Positions 34,357 through 40,204 of a stretch of DNA of 40,204 nucleotides are shown here, in pieces; positions within the stretch are counted from its first letter, which is position 1, and each line of letters starts with the position of its first letter. The stretch is from NCBI GenBank assembly GCA_937967805.1, contig CALBTC010000025.1, positions 1-40,204 on the forward strand. Reading direction: 5' to 3'. This DNA is from an uncultured Anaerolineaceae bacterium. Lineage in GTDB: Bacteria > Chloroflexota > Anaerolineae > Promineifilales > Promineifilaceae. The notes beneath the pieces were generated by a model that was given only the letters and a program-made list of their open reading frames with translations, was not told the origin of the DNA and ran no database searches. The position numbers and the translations under genes were made by a program.

Positions 34357-34477
34357 GCCCGTATTGTATTAGGTATTTAAGTAATCAGGTAATTTATGAG
34401 CAAAATTAAATCAAGCACCCCTGGCTACAAGACGAAAAGTGATAAATTGCCGGCAAAAGTGGGGGGGCGTACGGCCG

Positions 34478-35269
34478 TTAGCGAATGCGCCGCTGCCAAT
34501 ACTCTTTGGGGGTCAGTTCGGTCAGCTCGGCGCTGGCCATAATGAAATCAAGCAGGAGGCGATTGAACTTGGCTTTTTCTTGCAGCATGGGGAAGTGGTG
34601 GCACAAATCCAGCTCCACATAGAAGCGTTCATTCACCGATTGTTGTAGATAGCTGTGTTCGCCGTTGGGGGGCAGCACCAGGTTATCCTGACTGCCATAC
34701 ACCATAAGCAAGGGACGATTCAAATTGGTAATGTCGGCAATGAGGTCCAGGTTGCTAAAAGATTCGATAGATTTTGAGACGGCCGCAGGGTCCTGCTTGC
34801 GGATTTCACTATCGATTTCGGTAAAACTTTCGGCGCGGCCTAACACGCGGCTGGCCATTGATTCTGCATCAGCGCCCTGCAGCCGGTTGGTGATGTATGC
34901 TCCGGTAATTGGCAGCGAGACAGTGGCAACTTTTTCCACATTGACCGGATAGCGCGCCGTGTAGTTCAGGGCGACGATGGCGCCCAGCCCGTGTCCGACT
35001 AAAATAACCGGTCGGGCCACTCCCAGCTTGTCGATGAATTGATTCACCATGTTCACGTACAGCTCTAGCGAATACATTTCAGGCGATTTGCTGGAATCGC
35101 CAAAGCCCCACAGATCAAAGGCAAACGTGCGGAAATGGGCGGAGAGCGCTTGCATCGAGGGCCACCAATAGCGCCAGGAACCCACCCAACCGTGAATAAA
35201 GATCAACGGCTGGCCGCGTCCCAGCACTTCGTAATGAATCAGTTGGCTGTCGATCGTAGTGATGCTCAT
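34478..35269 (-). CDS. Alpha/beta-hydrolase-fold protein lacking the nucleophile Ser
   Basis: This 263-residue alpha/beta-hydrolase has the oxyanion segment IFIHGWVGS and FDLWGFGDSS. The nucleophile elbow, normally G-x-S-x-G, reads VGHGLGA, so residue 94 is glycine. The acid (GSQDNLVLP) and the histidine (CHHFP) are in place. Read from the DNA (GTC GGA CAC GGG CTG GGC), the change is not a frameshift. It may be a pseudo-enzyme or a binding protein, or use another chemistry. It is last in the signalling operon, 2 bases after the receiver gene stop. One ACGGCCGT copy overlaps its stop. Confidence 0.85.
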   Translation of the reverse strand: MSITTIDSQLIHYEVLGRGQPLIFIHGWVGSWRYWWPSMQALSAHFRTFAFDLWGFGDSSKSPEMYSLELYVNMVNQFIDKLGVARPVILVGHGLGAIVALNYTARYPVNVEKVATVSLPITGAYITNRLQGADAESMASRVLGRAESFTEIDSEIRKQDPAAVSKSIESFSNLDLIADITNLNRPLLMVYGSQDNLVLPPNGEHSYLQQSVNERFYVELDLCHHFPMLQEKAKFNRLLLDFIMASAELTELTPKEYWQRRIR

Positions 35270-35271
35270 TT

Positions 35272-35649
35272 TTAGCCAGTTTCAGCCTTGTTTAATACTT
35301 TGTTGATTGTGCTCACCAACGTATCCGGGGCAAACGGTTTTAGGATGTAGTCCGCTGCACCAGCATTTAAACCTGTTTGTATTTCTTGTTCTTGCCCTTT
35401 GGCCGACAAAAAGATAATGGGAATATTTTTGGTTGAATCCATTTCCTTCAGGCGGCGGCAAGCCTCATAACCGGTCATACGGGGCATGCGGACGTCCATC
35501 AGAATCAAATCAAACGATTGGGCTTGCGCCTTTTCAACTGCCAAAGAACCATCTTCTACGCTAACCACGTCAAATCCGCTGAATTGAAGGGTGAGCACCA
35601 CTAACTCACGGATATCTTGGTCGTCTTCGGCTATCAGAATTTTTGTCAT
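35272..35649 (-). CDS. Single-domain response regulator
   Basis: This 125-residue receiver has the acidic pocket AEDDQD (7-12), phospho-acceptor D52 in LMDVRMPRMTG, the switch serine in IIFLSAKG and the lysine in ILKPFAPD, so all the signalling residues are present. There is no output domain. It is 9 bases after the large histidine kinase stop and is its obvious partner. Confidence 0.92.
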   Translation of the reverse strand: MTKILIAEDDQDIRELVVLTLQFSGFDVVSVEDGSLAVEKAQAQSFDLILMDVRMPRMTGYEACRRLKEMDSTKNIPIIFLSAKGQEQEIQTGLNAGAADYILKPFAPDTLVSTINKVLNKAETG

Positions 35650-35658
35650 AATGTCTTC

Positions 35659-38600
35659 TTAAGATGGGTCGCTATCTTCGATAACAACCGGTAAGTTAAA
35701 GGTAAAGGTGCTTCCTTTGCCTAGTTCGCTCTCCACCTTCAGGCGGCCGCCGTGCATTTCTATGAGGCTGCGCACGATGGCAAGGCCCAAACCTGTGCCG
35801 GGAATGCGTTGAACTTCCGAATCTTCTGCCCGGTAGAAGCGGTCAAATATTTTTTCTTGATTTTCTTTGGAGATGCCAATCCCCGTATCTTTGACGCTGA
35901 TATGGACGTAGCTGTGGGTGGCCTTGGCCATAATCGTTATTTGTCCATCATCTGGCGTGTAATTGAGGGCGTTGTCCAATAGGTTGGTTAAAACCTGGGT
36001 AATGCGGGCATGATCGGCGTTGACCAGCGGCAGGGAAGGGGCTATCTGTGTTGTGACGTTGAGCGAGCGAGTTTCGTGTTGAATACGGCCGTGTAAATGC
36101 CCATCCACAACCTGGGCAATGATTTGGGGGATGTCTAACGGCCGTAAATCCAGCCCCGTCTTACCCGTTTCAATGCGTGAGATGTCCAGCAAATCATTCA
36201 CCAGCATGTGCAGCCGGTCGGCATTGTTTTTGATGACCTGCAAATAGCGAATTTGCGGGTCCGTCATCGTGCCGGCAGCACCCATCAGCATTAAATCGGC
36301 ATATCCTTTGATTGAGGTCATCGGCGTGCGCAGCTCGTGCGAAACGGTGGAAACAAACTCGCTTTTCAGCTTGTCAACCTCCACTTCCTTGGTAATGTCG
36401 CGGAAGATGGATACCGTTCCGTAAAATTGATTGTCAGACAAAACCGGCGACAAATGCACGCTGACAAACTTGTCTTCAATCACCAGCTGATCGGCCAGGT
36501 AGGTCCATTGTTCGATACGGTCTGCATTGTGGGCCCAATCATTGATGGTGTGAATCCACGACTCACCAAATTGGCCATATAAACCCAGCAGCTCATTAAT
36601 TGATTTGCCTAGAAGCTGGCTGCGGGGAATATCCAAAATATTGCAGGCGGGCAAATTGGCAATATCGACTTTGTTTTGATTGTCGGCCACGATCACGCCG
36701 TCAGCGATGCTTTCTAGAATAGCTTCGAGGTTGGCCTTTTGAATGATTTCCGTGCGCAGCATGGAGCCAAGCTGTTCCGCCTGCTCAAAAATTAGCTTAT
36801 ACAGACTGGCATTATTGATGGCGTGGGCTACCTGTACGGCGGCCGCTTCAACCAGGTCTAGCTGCTGGTCGGTGAAGACGTTTGCCTCCTCATGGAACAT
36901 CATCAATACGCCAATGACTTCTTCATTCAGAATCAGCGGCACACCCAGGACGGAAGAATGTTTCAGGCTGGTTTCGCGCTCTAGCCAGCGTGGATCGTTG
37001 TGGGTGTCATGTACAATCACGGCCGAACGATTCTCAACCATCCAGCCGGCCAGCCCTTCATGGCGCATCATGCCGCTGGGGATGCCACCGGGGGGAATGT
37101 GCCGGTTGCTGCCAATGGCCGCCCGGAAGATAAACTCGCCAGATTCCTGATCGATGAGCAAAATGACGCCTTCCGTGGCGTCGACAACGCCATTTACCAA
37201 CTGCAATGCCTGGCTCAATACCCGATCTTGATCCAGGCTGGCCGAAAGCTCCGTGGTAATGCGGAGCAAAATCTTGACGCGGTTACTTTCATCGTTGAGC
37301 GCCTGGGTGCGTTCGGCCACGCGATGATCCAATGTTTCGTTTAGTTCGCGCAGCTCATCAAATAAGTTTGCGTTTTGCAGGGCAATGGCTACCTGCACGC
37401 CAAATGTAGTTGCCCAGCTCACATCCTGGTCGTTAAAACGGTTGGGATTTTGTGTATCCGCCAAGATCAAAATGCCGGTGAGTTCACTCTCGCGCAGCAG
37501 CGGCACGCCTAATACAGATTGAACAGCTTCGGCCGCCGGCAGCCGGATTTCTACCTGGTCTGCCTGGGCAACCTGGTTTAAATAGGTGGGTTCACCGGAT
37601 TGAGCCAGCTGTGTCACAAAACTGGCTTGATCATCCGCGGAGATGGTTGAGCCGACAAAGTTTTCGGCGCCATGCCCGGCAGCGGCGCTGCCCACAAAAT
37701 GACTGGCTTCGTGCTGCCAGATGTAAGCGCCATCGACGTTAAAAATGCGCCGGCCTTCGCTGCAAACGAGGTTGAGCACCGTTTCCCGGTCCAGGCTGGA
37801 GTTTAGCGCCAGGCTGACGTTGCCCATTGCCCCGTAAAAACGTTCTCGCTCATAGGTGTCTTCAAAAATAAGGGCAATTTCCAGGGCGGTGGCGGCCTGG
37901 TTGGCCAGGGCGGTCAGCAGCTTGGTTTCATGTTGGATGGCGTTGTTTGAACGGCCGTTCTCACTTAACAACCGAATAAAGCCGTATGTTTCGCCGGTAA
38001 GCACCAAAGGAACCAGGGTGCAGAGATGATCGCCTGCGTCCGCCCAGGCCGGCAGCGGCAGGGGGGATTCTGTCTCTTGATCAACGTGGATAGCTTGGGT
38101 TTGTTGAGATTGCAGCAAATCTCTCAGGACGGCAGATTTAGGGGCAGCCAGTCGTGTGCCTATGGGGGAGACGGCCGTTTCCCTGTCACGAGCCACATCC
38201 TTCAAAACTTGCAGTTGACCCTGCGTTGGCAGCCATTGGTAGATGGTGCAGCCTGTCGCATCAATGGCTTCGATTGCCTGCTTTGCCAGTGTGGTTAAAA
38301 TGGCTTCTTTATCCAGCGTGCTGGAAAGCGCATTGCTGCTGTTTAGCAGCAGTTCAAACTCCCGGTTACGGTTGACAGCTTCCTGAAAGAGGTGAGAGTT
38401 TTCGATAATAGAGGCGGCAAACTGAGCGTACAGCTCAATGGTCTGCACGGCCATCACGGTGGGGCGACGGCCGCTCACCGGTTGGTCCAGGCTAATGAGA
38501 CCAATACGCTTTTGTTGCTGATTGTAAAGCGGCACGCAAAGTAAATCGTTGGGATGCCAGGTGTCGCCATTTTTCTGAACGGCCGTGTAATCTGGCAATA

Positions 38601-39270
38601 CCATTCCGTCCATATTTTGTGTGGCCCAGGTGCTGTTGCCCGGCACAAAATAGCAACTGCCCTGGCGGAATTTCTTCAAGGAGTCGTCTTCAAATAATGT
38701 CAGCCAGGCCTGGGGCGGGACGGGATTGCTGCGCAAGAACTTTTCTTCTACCTGGGAAATCCCGGCGGTTATCATGAGCGTTGGATTGAAATCTTCATCG
38801 CGCAAACTGAGCACAACGCGGTTCCAGCCGGTTTTTTGCAGGCCATTGACCAGTAGCGTGAGCTGTTCCTTTAGATCTGTTTCATTGCTTACATGGGTGA
38901 GAGCCGTAAGCTGCTGCAACGCTTCGGCTGAATTGGTTAGATCATTTAGATGCGGCTGGCGAGAAATGACAATCTGGATAAGTTCTGCCTGGTTTAATTC
39001 CAGGAGGTGGCTGTGCAGATTTAGAGGATGGCCGCTTTCGGCCATGACGTTACATTCAAACGGCGGGCTCAGGCAATCTTGCCAGTTGTTTGGATGGGTA
39101 AACAGATGGGCCGTCACTCGCAACGAGGAAACATCAGGTGCCAGATCAAGTAAAGTGCCTGCTGCCTCATTCATATATAAGATCGTGCCGTCTGTCTCAG
39201 CTATGAGAACGCCTTCATGAAGGCTGTCAAACAAACTCCAAATCATAGCCGAGGTCAATTCTTTTTCCAT
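35659..39270 (-). CDS. Large PAS/GAF hybrid sensor histidine kinase
   Basis: This cytosolic kinase of 1203 residues has no clear membrane helix. In order: a PAS-like region (about 8-75, LFDSLHEGVLIAETDGTILYMNE), a run of GAF domains (about 110-870, at least four, recognisable by the repeated ALxxA-x-LFE/VPL-x-x-x-x-x-x-G-x-L pattern), a coiled coil (LRELNETLDHRVAERTQALN), a second PAS (ILESIADGVIVADNQNKVD), HisKA with the phospho-acceptor in STVSHELRTPMTSIKG (about 975), and an HATPase with NLLDNALNYT, DTGIGI and GTGLGLAI. ATG 39270 is chosen because the longer frame overlaps the upstream gene. It is operonic with receivers on both sides. Confidence 0.9.
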   Translation of the reverse strand: MEKELTSAMIWSLFDSLHEGVLIAETDGTILYMNEAAGTLLDLAPDVSSLRVTAHLFTHPNNWQDCLSPPFECNVMAESGHPLNLHSHLLELNQAELIQIVISRQPHLNDLTNSAEALQQLTALTHVSNETDLKEQLTLLVNGLQKTGWNRVVLSLRDEDFNPTLMITAGISQVEEKFLRSNPVPPQAWLTLFEDDSLKKFRQGSCYFVPGNSTWATQNMDGMVLPDYTAVQKNGDTWHPNDLLCVPLYNQQQKRIGLISLDQPVSGRRPTVMAVQTIELYAQFAASIIENSHLFQEAVNRNREFELLLNSSNALSSTLDKEAILTTLAKQAIEAIDATGCTIYQWLPTQGQLQVLKDVARDRETAVSPIGTRLAAPKSAVLRDLLQSQQTQAIHVDQETESPLPLPAWADAGDHLCTLVPLVLTGETYGFIRLLSENGRSNNAIQHETKLLTALANQAATALEIALIFEDTYERERFYGAMGNVSLALNSSLDRETVLNLVCSEGRRIFNVDGAYIWQHEASHFVGSAAAGHGAENFVGSTISADDQASFVTQLAQSGEPTYLNQVAQADQVEIRLPAAEAVQSVLGVPLLRESELTGILILADTQNPNRFNDQDVSWATTFGVQVAIALQNANLFDELRELNETLDHRVAERTQALNDESNRVKILLRITTELSASLDQDRVLSQALQLVNGVVDATEGVILLIDQESGEFIFRAAIGSNRHIPPGGIPSGMMRHEGLAGWMVENRSAVIVHDTHNDPRWLERETSLKHSSVLGVPLILNEEVIGVLMMFHEEANVFTDQQLDLVEAAAVQVAHAINNASLYKLIFEQAEQLGSMLRTEIIQKANLEAILESIADGVIVADNQNKVDIANLPACNILDIPRSQLLGKSINELLGLYGQFGESWIHTINDWAHNADRIEQWTYLADQLVIEDKFVSVHLSPVLSDNQFYGTVSIFRDITKEVEVDKLKSEFVSTVSHELRTPMTSIKGYADLMLMGAAGTMTDPQIRYLQVIKNNADRLHMLVNDLLDISRIETGKTGLDLRPLDIPQIIAQVVDGHLHGRIQHETRSLNVTTQIAPSLPLVNADHARITQVLTNLLDNALNYTPDDGQITIMAKATHSYVHISVKDTGIGISKENQEKIFDRFYRAEDSEVQRIPGTGLGLAIVRSLIEMHGGRLKVESELGKGSTFTFNLPVVIEDSDPS

Positions 39271-39355
39271 GATAAGTGTCAAACCCCAGCCTGCCGTACC
39301 AATACACGATTGCAAAAGGCTGCCATAAAGGTCAGCCACAGACGAAGTGGCCTGA

Positions 39356-40204
39356 TTATTGTTGGGCTTGTTTATCTCTATCCAATCGACGCAACTCTGC
39401 GGCCGTTTCGGTAATTTCGCGAATATCTGAAAAACGTTGTGTTTTGTCAGATACAATGCCAATGGAGAGCTTCATGAGTGGCACCAGGTGACCGTCTGGC
39501 TGCATAATGCCCCCCTGTTCACGGTCAATGAAGCTGTAGTGGGAGAGAATGCCTTCATCGAACCGCTGTCGCAGTTCTTCCACCATCGTTGGTACGTTGT
39601 CTGTCTTGGTGACCAGCACAAAGGTGTTGCTGGTAGCATGACCAATAAAATCGTCTAAGGTTCCTAATTCATCATCAACTTCGTTGAGTAATAGCGTGGT
39701 GAAGCGCAGCACTTCATCACGGGCCAGGAAACCATATTCATCGCTAAAGGGTTCAATATGATCAATGCCAATTTGTAGATAAGTCCAGTTGCTGGTGCGC
39801 ATCAGGTTGCGTAGCTGGTCTTCAATGAGACGGCTGCTGGGCAAACCGGTGATGGGATCTGTCATGTTGTGCCGTTTGTAGGTGTTGATGGCCGTGCGCA
39901 CCCGCAGTTTTAGCTCTTCAATGTCAAAGGGCTTGGTGATGTAATCGTCCGCCCCCAGTTCCAAGCCGGCGATTCTGTCGCTGCGCTCATCTTTCTGGGT
40001 GAGGAAGATGATGGGAATGTGGCTGGTGCGGGTGGTGGTACGCATCACCTTGCACACTTCATACCCATTCATATCTGGCAGCATGATGTCTAACACGATC
40101 AGGTCGGGCAGCTTTTTGCGACACAGTTCCAGGGCGTCATTCCCCCGAGCGGCAACATCCACATGGTAACCTTGCCCCGTGAAGAAAATGCGCAGCATGT
40201 TGGA
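39356..40204 (-). CDS. Response regulator with degenerate GGDEF-like domain, 5' end outside
   Basis: The frame runs off the right edge of the window. Visible residues begin within the receiver, with phospho-acceptor LIVLDIMLPDMNG, IIFLTQKD and ITKPFD. After a linker (MTDPITGLPSSRLIEDQL, like the D-x-L-T-G-L-x-N of diguanylate cyclases) comes a GGDEF-like fold, but the signature loop reads FIGHATSNTFVLVT rather than (G/S)GDEF. Catalysis is thus unlikely; a binding or regulatory role is more probable. It is first of the signalling operon and is followed by the kinase (85 bases). Confidence 0.85.
   Translation of the reverse strand, partial: SNMLRIFFTGQGYHVDVAARGNDALELCRKKLPDLIVLDIMLPDMNGYEVCKVMRTTTRTSHIPIIFLTQKDERSDRIAGLELGADDYITKPFDIEELKLRVRTAINTYKRHNMTDPITGLPSSRLIEDQLRNLMRTSNWTYLQIGIDHIEPFSDEYGFLARDEVLRFTTLLLNEVDDELGTLDDFIGHATSNTFVLVTKTDNVPTMVEELRQRFDEGILSHYSFIDREQGGIMQPDGHLVPLMKLSIGIVSDKTQRFSDIREITETAAELRRLDRDKQAQQ

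Noticed and set aside
39271..39462. Upstream extension of the histidine kinase
   Set aside because: It would overlap the receiver/GGDEF-like gene by 107 bases, and the residues resemble no domain.

Overview
The window reads as chromosomal DNA of a Chloroflexota bacterium, most likely from the Anaerolineae/Ardenticatenia side. This is an inference from gene style, not from a marker alignment: BTAD-STAND and kinase-STAND-WD40 giants, a GAF-rich histidine kinase, Thr/Pro-rich lipoproteins, a LysM/cadherin-like surface protein and GxxExxY repeats. The most pervasive signal is not a gene. The 8-bp palindrome ACGGCCGT occurs about 65 times by my hand count, roughly once per 620 bp in genes and spacers alike, where base composition predicts about one. 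It behaves like the HIP1 palindrome of cyanobacteria.

Layout. 1-2.8 kb: a cytochrome c fragment, a four-helix membrane protein with a divergent TetR regulator around a perfect operator-like palindrome, a possible gene remnant and a Thr/Pro-rich lipoprotein. 3.0-8.7 kb: gyrB (minus) and an sbcC/rad50 gene (plus). 8.9-11.2 kb: a receiver protein, a UbiA-type prenyltransferase, a deoxynucleoside kinase and rpsU, apparently read from a CTG codon. 11.3-12.1 kb: a sugar-phosphate transferase.

12.1-24.4 kb is the most distinctive gene block. A BTAD-STAND-TPR regulator (minus) is divergent from an operon encoding a small protein, a lipoprotein with two 28-residue repeats and a PLAT protein with a beta-rich, aerolysin-like middle. 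An 11-bp tandem repeat placed like a SARP box lies between them. A cadherin-like/LysM surface protein and a 1592-residue XRE-kinase-STAND-WD40 protein follow. 24.4-26.2 kb holds a divergent pair of paralogous secreted proteins with structured leaders.

26.2-29.1 kb: a HepT/MntA-type HEPN-MNT toxin-antitoxin pair sits between an intact ilvD and a decayed second copy of the ilvD 3' end, which looks like an insertion scar. 29.1-30.8 kb: three 123-bp-period palindromic units, a GxxExxY nuclease-fold gene whose leader is made of the same repeat, RidA and a membrane protein. 30.8-34.4 kb: leuB, a membrane protein, a YbaK-type deacylase and a J-domain coiled-coil protein. 34.5-40.2 kb: a minus-strand signalling operon of a receiver/degenerate-GGDEF protein, a 1203-residue histidine kinase, a receiver, and an alpha/beta-hydrolase whose nucleophile serine is replaced by glycine.

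The best candidates for something undescribed are the ACGGCCGT system, the BTAD-STAND/PLAT locus and the GxxExxY/palindrome element. I saw no tRNA, rRNA or CRISPR array.
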